Below are positions 34,860-44,801 of a stretch of 64,000 bases of DNA, in pieces (the first letter of the stretch is position 1; every line of letters begins with the position of its first letter). The notes under the pieces were generated by a model, which saw nothing but the letters and a program-made list of their open reading frames with translations, did not search any database and was not told the DNA's origin. Origin of the DNA: Larkinella soli (GTDB lineage: Bacteria > Bacteroidota > Bacteroidia > Cytophagales > Spirosomataceae); NCBI RefSeq assembly GCF_003703975.1, contig NZ_QTJY01000020.1, positions 1 to 64,000 on the forward strand. The letters are read 5' to 3'. The translations under genes and the position numbers were made by a program.

Positions 34860-36350
34860 TCAATACCCCGGGTTCTGGTCGGCCTGGGTTAGGGCCAGAT
34901 TCGAGTTAAGTTCGGAAAGGGGAATAGGAAACAGGGTGGCTCCGTCCCGGACGTTTTTGCCCTGGGTTTTGAGGATGGCCGGAAACTGCCCCGTGCGCAT
35001 CAGGTCGAACAGCCGCTTGTTTTCAATCACGAATTCCAGGCTCCGTTCCCGGATGACCGCCTGCCGGAAGGCGGCCTTGCTCAGACCGGCCGGCACGTCG
35101 AATTCCGAGGGAGCGGTCAGCGGGACTTTATAGCCCCGGCGACGGACCTGATTGACGGCATCATAGGCGGCCGGGGTGGGGCCGTCGCCGGCCTGGGACG
35201 CGGCCTCGGCATAGATCAGCAGCACGTCGGCGTAGCGGTGAATGATCGGGTTGCAGGGGCTGTTGCCGTTTGAAACCTCGTTGGGGGCGTTGTACTTACC
35301 AAAGCCCGGAAACGGCTGGGGATAGTCGAATACGCTGACCAGTTTACCTGCCTTATTGATGAACTTGTCGTAGGTGGAAGCCGCCTTGCGCCCGTCTTTG
35401 CTGTCCCAGTTGAGCCAGATGTCGGATTTCTGCTCTACCGACCAGTTGGCGCTGCCCAGAAAACAATTTGGGTTGTCGGAGCCTCCGGCGTGGTTGAAGG
35501 AAGCGAACCAGGTGCCGATCGTCGGTCCGTCGAACTGAATCGACTGGATAATTTCGGCGTTGGCTTCATTGCTGACGGAAAAAACGGCTTTGAAATCCGG
35601 CAGCAGCTGGTACTGCTTCGAGTCGATCACTTCTTTGGCCTTATCGGCGGCCTGCTGCCAGCGCTCCATCGTCAGGTACACCTCCGCCAGCAGCGTCTGG
35701 GCAGCGCCCCGGGTGGCCCGCCCCCATTCGGCCGCCGGGCGCGTCAGGGGCAGCACTTTCTCGGCTTCCAGCAAATCGGCCACGATCTGCTCATAGACCT
35801 TTTCTTTGGGCACCTTCGGGTTATTGGTCTGGCCCGGCGACTGGATTTCCGTCGTCGGCATCGGGACGCCACCGAAGAGACGGACCAGGTTGAAGTAGTT
35901 GTACGCCCTGACGTACCGGCACTCGCCGACCAGCGTGGTCCGGCGCGTTTCGTCCATCGAAATGGCCGGGATGCGCTGAATGCCGGTATTGGAACGATTG
36001 ATGCACAGGTACATCTGTTGCCACAGCGCCGTATGAAACGGGTGGTCGGGGGTGACGTTGAAGTTATCGACGGCCTGGAAGGTGGCATTCCGGCCGATCA
36101 TCACCTGGTCGTCGGCCAGTAACCCGATGTTGTAGAAGTTGCGTCGGAAATAATCGTCGCTGGTGAAGGGCTGATAAGCCGCGATGACGGCGGCTTCGGC
36201 GTCGGCGGCCGTTTTGTAGAAGTTGTCGGCCGAAACGAAACTGTATACCTCTTCCTGCAACGAATCCTGACAGCCCGGAAACAGGCCAAGAGAGAGCGTC
36301 AGGGTCAGCAGAGTCAGGCCCCGACGAAGGAGTGTTTGACGCGTGTTCAT
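34860..36350 (-). CDS. SusD/RagB-family lipoprotein, left arm
   Basis: A 496-residue glycan-binding lipoprotein. Signal peptide with lipobox LFPGC, the start VSADNFYKTAADAEAAV, TPR-like helices around RYVRAYNYFNLVRLFGG, and C-terminal RERSLEFVIENKRLFDLMRTG and LFPIPLSELN motifs. Partner of the SusC 31 bp upstream. Confidence 0.95.
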   Translation of the reverse strand: MNTRQTLLRRGLTLLTLTLSLGLFPGCQDSLQEEVYSFVSADNFYKTAADAEAAVIAAYQPFTSDDYFRRNFYNIGLLADDQVMIGRNATFQAVDNFNVTPDHPFHTALWQQMYLCINRSNTGIQRIPAISMDETRRTTLVGECRYVRAYNYFNLVRLFGGVPMPTTEIQSPGQTNNPKVPKEKVYEQIVADLLEAEKVLPLTRPAAEWGRATRGAAQTLLAEVYLTMERWQQAADKAKEVIDSKQYQLLPDFKAVFSVSNEANAEIIQSIQFDGPTIGTWFASFNHAGGSDNPNCFLGSANWSVEQKSDIWLNWDSKDGRKAASTYDKFINKAGKLVSVFDYPQPFPGFGKYNAPNEVSNGNSPCNPIIHRYADVLLIYAEAASQAGDGPTPAAYDAVNQVRRRGYKVPLTAPSEFDVPAGLSKAAFRQAVIRERSLEFVIENKRLFDLMRTGQFPAILKTQGKNVRDGATLFPIPLSELNSNLALTQADQNPGY

Positions 36351-36381
36351 GCGAAGGTGATCTGTCGGTTTAAGAATGCTT

Positions 36382-39300
36382 TTAAAAACCCAGTCGAAGG
36401 CCGGCCGTCCACATTTTAGCCGCCGGATAGGCCCCGATATCGACGCCTTTGCGAAGATCGGAGCCGGCCGTAGAACTTACTTCCGGATCGAATCCGGTAT
36501 ACCGCGTTACCGTCAGCAGGTTCTGGCCGCTGAGGTAAACCCGTGCCGACCGGAACCACTTTACGCCCAGTGACCCCACCGGAAGGTTGTAGCCCACCTG
36601 AATGTTGCGCAGCCGGAAGTAGGAAGCATCCTCGAAGAAACGGTCCGACACGAGCGGACTGACGCTGGATGCGCGGGGGTATTTTGCGTTTACGTTGCGG
36701 TTTTCGGTCGTCCAGCGGTCGGTGATGTCGGCCAGTTGGTTATTGCCCCGGGCAAACACGTCGCTGAGCGTGAAATTGTTGGCGTTGAACACTGTGGCGC
36801 CCTGTACGCCCTGAAACAGAATATTCAGATCGAAGGGGCCGTAGGTAAGCTGCGAAGTAAGGCCGTAGATAAAATCGGGGTTCGGTTTTCCCAGAACCGT
36901 CCGGTCGTCGGCGGTGATCTTTCCGTCCCCGTTGAGGTCTTTGTAACGCTGCTCGCCCGCCCGGGCGTTCGGCATCAGGCTGGAAGCGCCCTGGTCCTCC
37001 CCCCACAGGCCGTCGCGGACGTAGCCGAAGAAAGCCGACACCGGCTGGCCCTCCCGGATGATGTTCACCGGCAGATCGACGGGGGACGTGATCAGGGGTG
37101 CAAAAAACTGCCCCCCGCGAACGGCCACCGACTGCACCCGGTTCCGGTTGGTCGAAAGATTTACCCCGGCATTCCAGCGCAGCCGGCTGCGGTTGAGGAT
37201 CGTCCCGTCGAGGGAAACATCGACCCCCCGGTTGCGGATGGAGCCGGAATTGAGCAGGATGCTGCTGAAACCCGAGGAGATCGCGACCGGTACCTGGGCC
37301 AGCAGATCGGTCGTGTTCTTGACGTAATAATCCAGGCTCAGATTGATGCGGCCGTTCCACAGACCCACGTCCAGGCCGGCGTCATACTGCGTGGTGGTTT
37401 CCCACTTCAGATCCGGGTTCGCCATGGTTGTGACGGCAAAACCTACTGCCGGCGACTGGGCTACGCCCTGGATGCTGCCGACCGTACTGAGCCGGTTCAA
37501 CGACTGGTAGTTACCGATTTCCTGGTTACCCGTTACCCCCACGCTCGTGCGCAGCTTCAGATCCGAAACCCAGTTCACGGCCTTCATGAACGGCTCTTCC
37601 GACACCCGCCAGGCCAGCGCGGCCGACGGGAAAAAGCCCCATTTGTTGCCGGACCCAAACCGCGAGGACCCGTCGGCCCGGGCTGAAACCGTCAGCAGAT
37701 ACCGGTCTTTGAAGCCGTAGTTGACCCGCCCCAGCCACGACAGCAGGGAGTTCTTGCTCCGGCCGGAGGCAGGCACGCCCGGGCTGTTGCCGGCCGACAG
37801 GTTGTCCGTTCCGAACAGGTCGACGGCAAAGTTCTGAGAACTGGCCGACAGCGAGGAGAACACGCTTTCCTGCCATGTAAAACCGCCGGTGGCGTCGAGG
37901 GTGTGATCCGCGCCGAACTGCTTTTTGTAGGTCAGGATGTTTTCGTTCAGGTAGGTCGATCCTTCCCCCGTGATGACGCCGGCCTGCCCGGTCGATCCGG
38001 GAAGTTTCCGGGAAAAATAGCGGTCCGTGCGGTCGTTGCTGTAGTCGATCCCCAGCCGGACGCTCAGGGTCAGTCCGGCCGTCAGGGCGTAGGTCAGATT
38101 GGTATTGGCCAGAATCCGGTTCGTTACCAGCTCGTTGCTGAATTCCCGGGCCAGGGCCAGCGGATTCGTGCCGAACGGCTCGGTAGCCGGAATGGTGCTG
38201 ACCGGAAAATAGCTGCCGTCCGGGTTGTACACCGAAGCCAGAGGGGAGCTGATCAAGGCGTTGTACACCACCCCATTCCCGAAGTTGATGCTGGTTCGCG
38301 CCTGCTGGTTGATGGTTCGCGATGCGGTGATGCTGGTCGACAGACTCAGTTTTCTGCTGAGCGTATTGTCCATGTTGGCCCGCAGGGAGCCGCGCCGGAA
38401 GCCGGAGCCGGTCACGATGCCCTGCTGATCGAACCAGTTGCCCGAGATGGCGTACCGGCTGGTTTCCGATCCGCCCGAAAACGTCAGGGCATAATTCCGG
38501 ATCGGGGCGGGCCGGAACAATTCCTCCTGCCAGTCGGTGCTGACGGGCCATTTGCTTTTGTCGGGGAACGGAAGGGTGGTCTGCCCGAGGTTCCGGGCTT
38601 TTTCGTTCGCCAGGTCCATGTACTGCGAGCCGTTCAGAAGCGGTATTTTTCGCCGGACGGTCTGCACCCCGTAGTAAGCCTCGACATCGACCGTTCCGGG
38701 GCCGGCCTTGCCGCGACGGGTCGTGACGATCACGACCCCGTTGGCGCCCCGGGCGCCGAAAATGGCGGTGGCCGAGGCATCCTTCAGGACTTCCATCGAG
38801 ACGATGTCGTTCGGGTTGATCGTCGCCAGCGGGTTTGTCGGCTGCGACTGGCCGTCGTTGGTCCCGATGCTGTTGTATACCGGAAAGCCGTCGATCACAT
38901 AGAGCGGTTCATTGCCGCCGAGGACGGAATTGCCGCCCCGCACCCGGATGCTGACGGCACCCCCCGGGGCCGAGTTCGACTGGATGACCTGCACGCCGGC
39001 CACCCGCCCCTGCAGGCCCTGTTCCGCGGAGGTGATGGGCATTTCCTTGATGGCCGCGGCCGACACCGACGCGATCGAGCCGGTAACGTCCCGGCGTTTC
39101 TGCGTACCGTAGCCCACCACCACCACTTCGGCCAGGTTGCTTTCGTCGGCCGTCAGGGCGATGGTCAGTTCGGTTCGGTTATCGACGGCCACCGAGCGGC
39201 TACGGTAACCGATAAAGCTGACCTGAAGCGTTGCGTTAAGGCCGGCCATCAGCTGGAAGCGGCCGTCGGCGTCGGTCGTCGTGCCTTTGTTGGTCGCCTG

Positions 39301-39459
39301 GATGAGAACCGTTGCACCGGGCAGCGGCTTTCCGTCGCTTTCCGAGATCACGATCCCACTGAGTCGTATTTCATTCGCTGTCTGGGCCAGGGCCGCCTGT
39401 GCCGATAAACACAGCAATAAAATCAGCGCGTGGAGCCATACGGTATAGGGTCTGTTCAT
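36382..39459 (-). CDS. SusC/RagA TonB-dependent transporter, left arm
   Basis: A 1025-residue outer-membrane importer: signal peptide (about 1-25), carboxypeptidase-regulatory-like domain (about 32-115), signature LAEVVVVGYGTQKRRD, plug with RVAGVQV and LYVIDGFPV, then the barrel ending AGLRLGF. There is no STN domain, so it is not expected to signal to an anti-sigma factor; control is more likely by the divergent LacI-family gene. First gene of the left arm. Confidence 0.95.
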   Translation of the reverse strand: MNRPYTVWLHALILLLCLSAQAALAQTANEIRLSGIVISESDGKPLPGATVLIQATNKGTTTDADGRFQLMAGLNATLQVSFIGYRSRSVAVDNRTELTIALTADESNLAEVVVVGYGTQKRRDVTGSIASVSAAAIKEMPITSAEQGLQGRVAGVQVIQSNSAPGGAVSIRVRGGNSVLGGNEPLYVIDGFPVYNSIGTNDGQSQPTNPLATINPNDIVSMEVLKDASATAIFGARGANGVVIVTTRRGKAGPGTVDVEAYYGVQTVRRKIPLLNGSQYMDLANEKARNLGQTTLPFPDKSKWPVSTDWQEELFRPAPIRNYALTFSGGSETSRYAISGNWFDQQGIVTGSGFRRGSLRANMDNTLSRKLSLSTSITASRTINQQARTSINFGNGVVYNALISSPLASVYNPDGSYFPVSTIPATEPFGTNPLALAREFSNELVTNRILANTNLTYALTAGLTLSVRLGIDYSNDRTDRYFSRKLPGSTGQAGVITGEGSTYLNENILTYKKQFGADHTLDATGGFTWQESVFSSLSASSQNFAVDLFGTDNLSAGNSPGVPASGRSKNSLLSWLGRVNYGFKDRYLLTVSARADGSSRFGSGNKWGFFPSAALAWRVSEEPFMKAVNWVSDLKLRTSVGVTGNQEIGNYQSLNRLSTVGSIQGVAQSPAVGFAVTTMANPDLKWETTTQYDAGLDVGLWNGRINLSLDYYVKNTTDLLAQVPVAISSGFSSILLNSGSIRNRGVDVSLDGTILNRSRLRWNAGVNLSTNRNRVQSVAVRGGQFFAPLITSPVDLPVNIIREGQPVSAFFGYVRDGLWGEDQGASSLMPNARAGEQRYKDLNGDGKITADDRTVLGKPNPDFIYGLTSQLTYGPFDLNILFQGVQGATVFNANNFTLSDVFARGNNQLADITDRWTTENRNVNAKYPRASSVSPLVSDRFFEDASYFRLRNIQVGYNLPVGSLGVKWFRSARVYLSGQNLLTVTRYTGFDPEVSSTAGSDLRKGVDIGAYPAAKMWTAGLRLGF

Positions 39460-39535
39460 GCTGACAAATGGTTAAAGGTCTGAACTGGATGCAATTCTAT
39501 TATAACATTTCTAATAAAAAAAATAATAATTTTAT

Positions 39536-39547
39536 GCAAACGTTTGC
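39536..39547. promoter_or_regulatory. LacI-family operator palindrome
   Basis: GCAAACGTTTGC is a perfect 12-bp palindrome with the central CpG typical of LacI-family operators; it resembles PurR/CcpA-type boxes. It lies between the left-arm susC (start 39459) and the divergent LacI regulator (start 39623), 77 bp from one start and 76 bp from the other, so it could control both. Binding is inferred. Confidence 0.8.
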
Positions 39548-39548
39548 G

Positions 39549-39559
39549 GCAACGTTTGC
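39549..39559. promoter_or_regulatory. Second, imperfect LacI-type half operator
   Basis: GCAACGTTTGC follows the perfect palindrome after one base. It keeps the right half CGTTTGC and has a shortened left half. The 12-13-bp spacing of centres places the two on roughly the same or adjacent DNA face, suggesting cooperative binding. Confidence 0.55.
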
Positions 39560-39622
39560 GAAAACAAAATATATTTGCAGCGGTTCTTATTTCTTTTTTC
39601 ACCCCGGAAAAACACCCCTTCC

Positions 39623-40741
39623 ATGCCACGCCTTGACCGCAGCCGCCGAACCAACGTTACGATTGTCGACATCGCCGAACAGCTCAGCATCTCGCCGTCC
39701 ACCGTATCCCGGGCCTTGCGAAACCATCCCGATATTCGGCCCGAAACGATCGAAGCCGTCAAGAAGATGGCTAAAAAGCTGAACTACCAGCCCAACACCC
39801 AGGCCCAGAGCCTTCGGGAGCGCCGAACCCGGCTGATCGGGGTCATTTTACCTGAAATTCAACAGTATGCCTATGGGGCCATTCTGAACGGCATCGAAGA
39901 AGTAGCGTTCCGGAAAGGGTATCAGGTGGTGGTCTGCAAATCCGGCGAAACCTACGAGCGGGAAATGCTTCAGGCTTCCTCCCTGTCGAACCAGGTAGAC
40001 GGGGTGATCGCCTGCCTGTCTCAGCAGACCCGCCGGATCGACCATTTCAAACAGCTCCGGCAGCAGGGCATGCCGCTGGTATTTGTCGAACGCGCGCCCG
40101 AGCGTCTGGCCGCCCACCGGATTCTTTACGACAACGAAGCCGGCACTTTTCAACTGACCGAGCACCTGATCCGGTCGGGTTTCGAGCGGGTTGCGCTGCT
40201 GACGGGGCCGGAGCATACCGGCGTTTGTCAGGAACAGCTCAAGGGGTTTAAGAAAGCCTTTGATCGTTATAATCAGCCGATTGCCGACGAATTGATCGTT
40301 ACCGCCGGTTTCGGCTACCTCGAGGGGCGGGGCGGCTTTCAGAAACTGATGAAACGGCGGCCGCAGCCGGATGCGGTGGTGGCGGGCAGTGATCAGATCG
40401 CCATTGCGGTGGTTGGGGAAGCCCGCCGGATGGGTGTCGTCATTCCCCACCAGCTGGGTCTGGCGGTCTTCGGGGCCGACCCCTTCCATTCCCGGCTGGA
40501 AACGACCATCACGGGCCTGTCGGCCAAAGGGTTTGAAATGGGCAGCCGGGCAGCCCACCTGTGCATCCTGGATATTGAACATACGGATAAAAACACCAAA
40601 TCCCGCCTGGAGCGGATCACCACGGAAGTGGTGGTGCGGCAATCAAGCCTGCGGCCTACGGACAGCGAGGGCATCGTCAGCTCGTACAGCCGGGTGCTGC
40701 GCACGGGGGAGTCGTCGGGCGAAGAGGTATATATCTATTAG
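39623..40741 (+). CDS. LacI-family transcriptional regulator
   Basis: A 372-residue regulator. The N-terminal LacI helix-turn-helix is VTIVDIAEQLSISPSTVSRAL (about 12-32), with hinge region KLNYQPNTQAQSLRERR. The periplasmic-binding-protein-like effector domain starts RLIGVILPEIQQYAYGAILNGIEEVA and includes VVAGSDQIAIAVVGEARRMG. It is divergent from the left-arm susC with operator palindromes between them, so it is the probable local repressor or activator, sensing a cytosolic sugar or sugar-acid intermediate. The ATG at 39623 is preferred over a TTG at 39575. Confidence 0.93.
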   Translation: MPRLDRSRRTNVTIVDIAEQLSISPSTVSRALRNHPDIRPETIEAVKKMAKKLNYQPNTQAQSLRERRTRLIGVILPEIQQYAYGAILNGIEEVAFRKGYQVVVCKSGETYEREMLQASSLSNQVDGVIACLSQQTRRIDHFKQLRQQGMPLVFVERAPERLAAHRILYDNEAGTFQLTEHLIRSGFERVALLTGPEHTGVCQEQLKGFKKAFDRYNQPIADELIVTAGFGYLEGRGGFQKLMKRRPQPDAVVAGSDQIAIAVVGEARRMGVVIPHQLGLAVFGADPFHSRLETTITGLSAKGFEMGSRAAHLCILDIEHTDKNTKSRLERITTEVVVRQSSLRPTDSEGIVSSYSRVLRTGESSGEEVYIY

Positions 40742-40758
40742 TTCGGCCCTGAAACCGA

Positions 40759-41505
40759 TCAATTCCCTCCGGCCGACAAACCGCCACTGATCCGCTCCGC
40801 CGTCTGCCGGAGGTGATCGATGACCAAAGCGGCTTTTTCGGGCGTGTGGCGGTATGTGGGCAGATAGACGCTCAGACTGGCCACTACTTCCTGCTGCCGA
40901 TACACCCCGACCGCATACCCGACCACCTGACGCGGACTTTCCTGGAAGGCGTAGCCCCGCTGCCGGACGGCCTGAATCTGCGCGTAAAAAGCCGGCTCGG
41001 AAGCGGCTTCTTCCCAAAGGTCGGTGGTCGGCAACCCATAGCGGTTCTTGAATTTAACCAGTTCGGCATCGTTCAGCAGGCTGACCAGCAGGCGCCCTGA
41101 GGCCGAATCGTAGGCGTGTTTTTCGTTGGCGGTCTGAACCTGAAGCGGCTGGTCGCACAGCTCGCGGTGAATGATGAGCCGCTGATCGCCGTTCAATACC
41201 GCCAGCAGGCAGCTCTCCTCCAGCCGGCGGGACAATTCGGCCATGGCCGGGCGGGCCTCTTCCAGAATGTCTTTCCGATAGGCGGTGTTGCCCGTCAGCC
41301 AGTAGGCCCGTGATCCTAAGCAATAGCCTTTTTTGGGGCCCGCCTGATCGAGATACCGCCGGCTCACCATGGTCTTCATGATGTTGGCACAGGTGCCGGG
41401 ATTCAATCCGGCCGCTTCGGCAACCTCCGTCAGCGTTTTGGGCCGATTCCCCTCCGAAGCTACAAATTCCAGAATGTCAAACGCCCGGTTGATAACCTGA
41501 ATCAT
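40759..41505 (-). CDS. IclR-family transcriptional regulator
   Basis: A 248-residue regulator with an N-terminal winged helix (MIQVINRAFDILEFVASEG; LTEVAEAAGLNPGTCANIMKT) and the IclR effector domain (about 75-240). IclR proteins commonly govern sugar-acid and aromatic-acid catabolism, for example KdgR. The gene is divergent from the right-arm susC and convergent with the LacI-family gene, so the two arms have separate regulators back to back. A palindrome overlaps its own translation start region, suggesting autoregulation. Confidence 0.93.
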   Translation of the reverse strand: MIQVINRAFDILEFVASEGNRPKTLTEVAEAAGLNPGTCANIMKTMVSRRYLDQAGPKKGYCLGSRAYWLTGNTAYRKDILEEARPAMAELSRRLEESCLLAVLNGDQRLIIHRELCDQPLQVQTANEKHAYDSASGRLLVSLLNDAELVKFKNRYGLPTTDLWEEAASEPAFYAQIQAVRQRGYAFQESPRQVVGYAVGVYRQQEVVASLSVYLPTYRHTPEKAALVIDHLRQTAERISGGLSAGGN

Positions 41506-41509
41506 CTTC

Positions 41510-41528
41510 TTACAATTTTATATTGTAA
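41510..41528. promoter_or_regulatory. IclR-type operator palindrome
   Basis: TTACAAT and ATTGTAA form a perfect inverted repeat separated by TTTAT, beginning 5 bp upstream of the IclR start codon. AT-rich 15-20-bp palindromes of this sort are typical IclR sites. Likely autoregulation and control of the divergent right arm (susC start 41771); inferred. Confidence 0.7.
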
Positions 41529-41770
41529 AATTAATCAAATAATTAGCAAACGCAATAGGAGAGGCAACTAATTTCTTGGGAATGGAACGGCTTCGTCTCA
41601 AATAGGCCGTTATTTCCACAAACTCCAAAAAAAGGCACCCTTTCGCTTTTAAACGCATTTAACTCTGCAAAGAAAAAATACCGTTTTATTTGGATTGCTC
41701 ATTTTCTATCTATACCATTATGTCATTATTGATTTCAATTTTATATAATTGAAAACACTCCCTTAAATAC

Positions 41771-44767
41771 ATGGTCAAATTTACTAACTTCCTGTACTGC
41801 CTGTGTCTCCTGCTGATCCTATCAGGCAGCGGTCTCGCCCAGTCCCTCACGCTGACGGGGCGGGTGACGAACGGCCCGGGCCGCGATCCGCTCCCGGGCG
41901 TCAACGTATCGGTGGAGGGAACCACCGTCGGAACGACCACCGACGCCGAGGGAACCTACCGGCTCAACCTGCCTTCAGCGAATCGCACGGTGGTTTTCTC
42001 CTATATCGGCTACGTCTCCCAGCGCGTGGAAGTGGGCAGCCGGACCCAGATCGACATTGCGATGGAAGAGGACAACAAATCGCTCAGCGAAGTAGTGGTC
42101 GTGGGGTACGGCACGGTGCGGAAAAGTGACCTGACCGGCTCGCTGGCGTCGGTGAAACCAAAGGAACTGACCGCCTTCCCGACGACGAGCGTCGTGCAGG
42201 CCCTGGCGGGCCGGGCACCGGGCGTTCAGGTGATTCAGAACAACGGGTCGCCGGGAGCGCCCGTCAGCGTCCGGATTCGGGGCACCAACTCCATCCAAGG
42301 CAACAACGAACCGCTGTACGTGATCGACGGCTTTCCCTTTTCGGGCAACCCGAACCTGCTCAACAACGCCGACATCGAAAGTATCGAAATTCTGAAAGAT
42401 GCCTCGGCCACGGCCATCTACGGCTCCAGGGGGGCCAACGGCGTGGTGCTGATCACCACCAAACGCGGCAAGGCGGGCCGGACCCAGGTCAACTACGAAG
42501 GGTCCTACAGCCACCAGACCCTCCGGAAGAAACTCGACCTGCTCAGCCCGCAGGAATACGTCGCCTTCTACAACGAGCAGGCCGTCAACGACGGATTGTC
42601 GCCCTACTTCAACGCGCAGCAGATCCAGCAGGTGGCCGCCCTTGGTGCCGGAACCGACTGGCAGGACGTGGTCATGAAGCCGGCCCCGCTGCACAACCAT
42701 GCCATTAACGTCAGCGGAGGCTCGGAAAAGACCCAGTTTTCGATCGGCGGCAGCCTGCTCAAACAGGGCGGCATCATCGTCAACAGCAACTTCGACCGGT
42801 ATGCGCTGCGGGCCAACGTCAACCACGACATCAGCCCTAAATTCAGCCTGTCGTACAGCACGAACCTGAGCCGGATTCAGACCAACCGGAAAAATACGTC
42901 CATCGGCAACCGGGGCAGCGGCCTCATCACGGCGATGATTTCCGCCCCGCCGACGCTCTCCCCCTACAACGACGACGGCACTTACCGCAACCTCTCGACG
43001 GCCTACCCGTTCATTTCCAACGTGATGGTCAACCCGCTGAACTTCCTGGAGCAGCAGTCCGACGTGCTGCGGTCGAACCGGGTGCTGGCTAATGCGGCCG
43101 TTACCTACAAACCGGTGGCGGGTCTGTCGATCCGGATTTCGGGCGGGGTCGAAAACGCCGACGACCGCACCGACGGCTACACTACCCGGCAGTTCGTCAA
43201 CTCGCAGGGGACGGCCGGCATCGGTACGCAGCAATACGTCAGTCTGCTCAACGAAAACGTGGTCAGCTACGTCCGCGACATCGGGCGGCACAGCCTCTCG
43301 GTCACCGGCGCCCTGACCTATCAGGACTTTAAAACCACGGGACTCAGCGCGTCGGGCAGCGGGTTTGTCAGCGACATCAGCGAAACCTACGACCTGGCCG
43401 CGGCCGCCCTGTTCAATACGCCTGAAACCCGCTATACCTTTTCCACCCTGCTTTCTTATCTGGGCCGGGTCAATTACAGCTTCAATAACCGCTACCTGCT
43501 CACGGCCTCGTTCCGCGCAGACGGCTCATCGCGCTACAGCGAAGGAAATAAATGGGGGTATTTCCCCTCGGCCGCCCTGGCCTGGCGGGTGACCGAAGAA
43601 GCCTTCATGAAGCAAGTACCGTTCATTTCGGACCTCAAGATCCGGGCAGGTTTCGGGGCCACGGGCAGCCAGGCCATCAGCCCCTATGCCACCCTGAACA
43701 GCCTCAGCTCCGGCAAGACCGTGTTCGACGACGCCCTCTTCACGACCTATGCGCCCGGCACCCGGCTTCCGGGAAACCTCAGGTGGGAGACGACCGTGCA
43801 GACCGACATCGGGATCGATGCCGCCTTCCTCAACAACCGCCTTCGCCTGACGGCCGACTATTACGTGAAAAACACCCGCGATCTCCTCAACAGCGTGCAG
43901 TTGCCTTCGTCGCTGGGCTATACCAGCACCATCCGGAACGTGGGTGAAATTCAGAACCGGGGCCTTGAACTGAGTCTGGACGCCGGCCTGTTCAGCGGGG
44001 GCGCCGACCGGGCCGGGTTCCGCTGGGACGTTTCGGCCAACATCGCCTTCAACCGGAACAAGGTGGTGAAACTCTACAACGGGCAGGACATCAACGGAAC
44101 GGCTTTTTTTGTCGGTCCGCTGAACGACTTTGTCAATATCCTGCGGGAGGGCCAGCCACTGGGCGTCTTTTACGGATACCGACAGGACGGATACACCGAC
44201 AAGGGCAACCTCAAATACGCCGACCTGAACGCCGACGGGGCCATCAACGCCAAGGACAAGACCTACCTCGGCGACCCGAACCCGGATTTCATCTACGGCT
44301 TCAATTCGACCATGGCCTTCCGGGGCTTCGAACTGACCGCCTTCTTCCAGGGATCGCAGGGCAACGACATCTTCAATCTGAACCTCAACCAGACGCTCGA
44401 CCTGAACTTCGGTATGAACATGCCCCGCGATATGGTCGGCAATACCTGGACGCCCACCAATCCGAATGCGAAGTACCCCCGGATCAGCCGGACCATCGCC
44501 GGGAACATCTCCGACCGGTTCGTGGAAGACGGCTCCTACCTGCGGCTGCGGAACATCCAGCTGGCCTATAACCTGCCGGCCTTCCGGGGTCTGCGCTCGG
44601 CGCAGGTGTACGTGAGCGGCCAGAACCTGCTCACCCTGACGAAGTATTCCTGGTATGACCCCGAAATCAACACCTACGGCTCCGGCAACAGCATCAACCT
44701 CGGCATCGACCACTACAGCTATCCCACCATGAAAGCCGTGACCGTCGGCGTACGGCTGGGCTTCTAA
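41771..44767 (+). CDS. SusC/RagA TonB-dependent transporter, right arm
   Basis: A 998-residue outer-membrane importer: signal peptide (about 1-23), carboxypeptidase-regulatory-like domain (about 27-105), LSEVVVVGYGTVRKSD signature, plug with RAPGVQV and LYVIDGFPF, barrel ending VTVGVRLGF. There is no STN domain. First gene of the right arm, 265 bp from the divergent IclR gene. Very GC-rich codon use begins here and continues to about 59.4 kb. Confidence 0.95.
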   Translation: MVKFTNFLYCLCLLLILSGSGLAQSLTLTGRVTNGPGRDPLPGVNVSVEGTTVGTTTDAEGTYRLNLPSANRTVVFSYIGYVSQRVEVGSRTQIDIAMEEDNKSLSEVVVVGYGTVRKSDLTGSLASVKPKELTAFPTTSVVQALAGRAPGVQVIQNNGSPGAPVSVRIRGTNSIQGNNEPLYVIDGFPFSGNPNLLNNADIESIEILKDASATAIYGSRGANGVVLITTKRGKAGRTQVNYEGSYSHQTLRKKLDLLSPQEYVAFYNEQAVNDGLSPYFNAQQIQQVAALGAGTDWQDVVMKPAPLHNHAINVSGGSEKTQFSIGGSLLKQGGIIVNSNFDRYALRANVNHDISPKFSLSYSTNLSRIQTNRKNTSIGNRGSGLITAMISAPPTLSPYNDDGTYRNLSTAYPFISNVMVNPLNFLEQQSDVLRSNRVLANAAVTYKPVAGLSIRISGGVENADDRTDGYTTRQFVNSQGTAGIGTQQYVSLLNENVVSYVRDIGRHSLSVTGALTYQDFKTTGLSASGSGFVSDISETYDLAAAALFNTPETRYTFSTLLSYLGRVNYSFNNRYLLTASFRADGSSRYSEGNKWGYFPSAALAWRVTEEAFMKQVPFISDLKIRAGFGATGSQAISPYATLNSLSSGKTVFDDALFTTYAPGTRLPGNLRWETTVQTDIGIDAAFLNNRLRLTADYYVKNTRDLLNSVQLPSSLGYTSTIRNVGEIQNRGLELSLDAGLFSGGADRAGFRWDVSANIAFNRNKVVKLYNGQDINGTAFFVGPLNDFVNILREGQPLGVFYGYRQDGYTDKGNLKYADLNADGAINAKDKTYLGDPNPDFIYGFNSTMAFRGFELTAFFQGSQGNDIFNLNLNQTLDLNFGMNMPRDMVGNTWTPTNPNAKYPRISRTIAGNISDRFVEDGSYLRLRNIQLAYNLPAFRGLRSAQVYVSGQNLLTLTKYSWYDPEINTYGSGNSINLGIDHYSYPTMKAVTVGVRLGF

Positions 44768-44801
44768 AGTCGCTACATTCACTCTGTTGTTCTCGAACCC
44801 T

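Noticed and set aside
37903-39408. A 501-codon rightward frame opposite the left-arm susC
   Set aside because: No recognisable domains; composition typical of an antisense shadow in GC-rich coding DNA.
41546-41553. GCAAACGC resembling a LacI operator half site near the right arm
   Set aside because: Only one half; the matching GTTTGC half is missing, so it is weak evidence for LacI control of the right arm.
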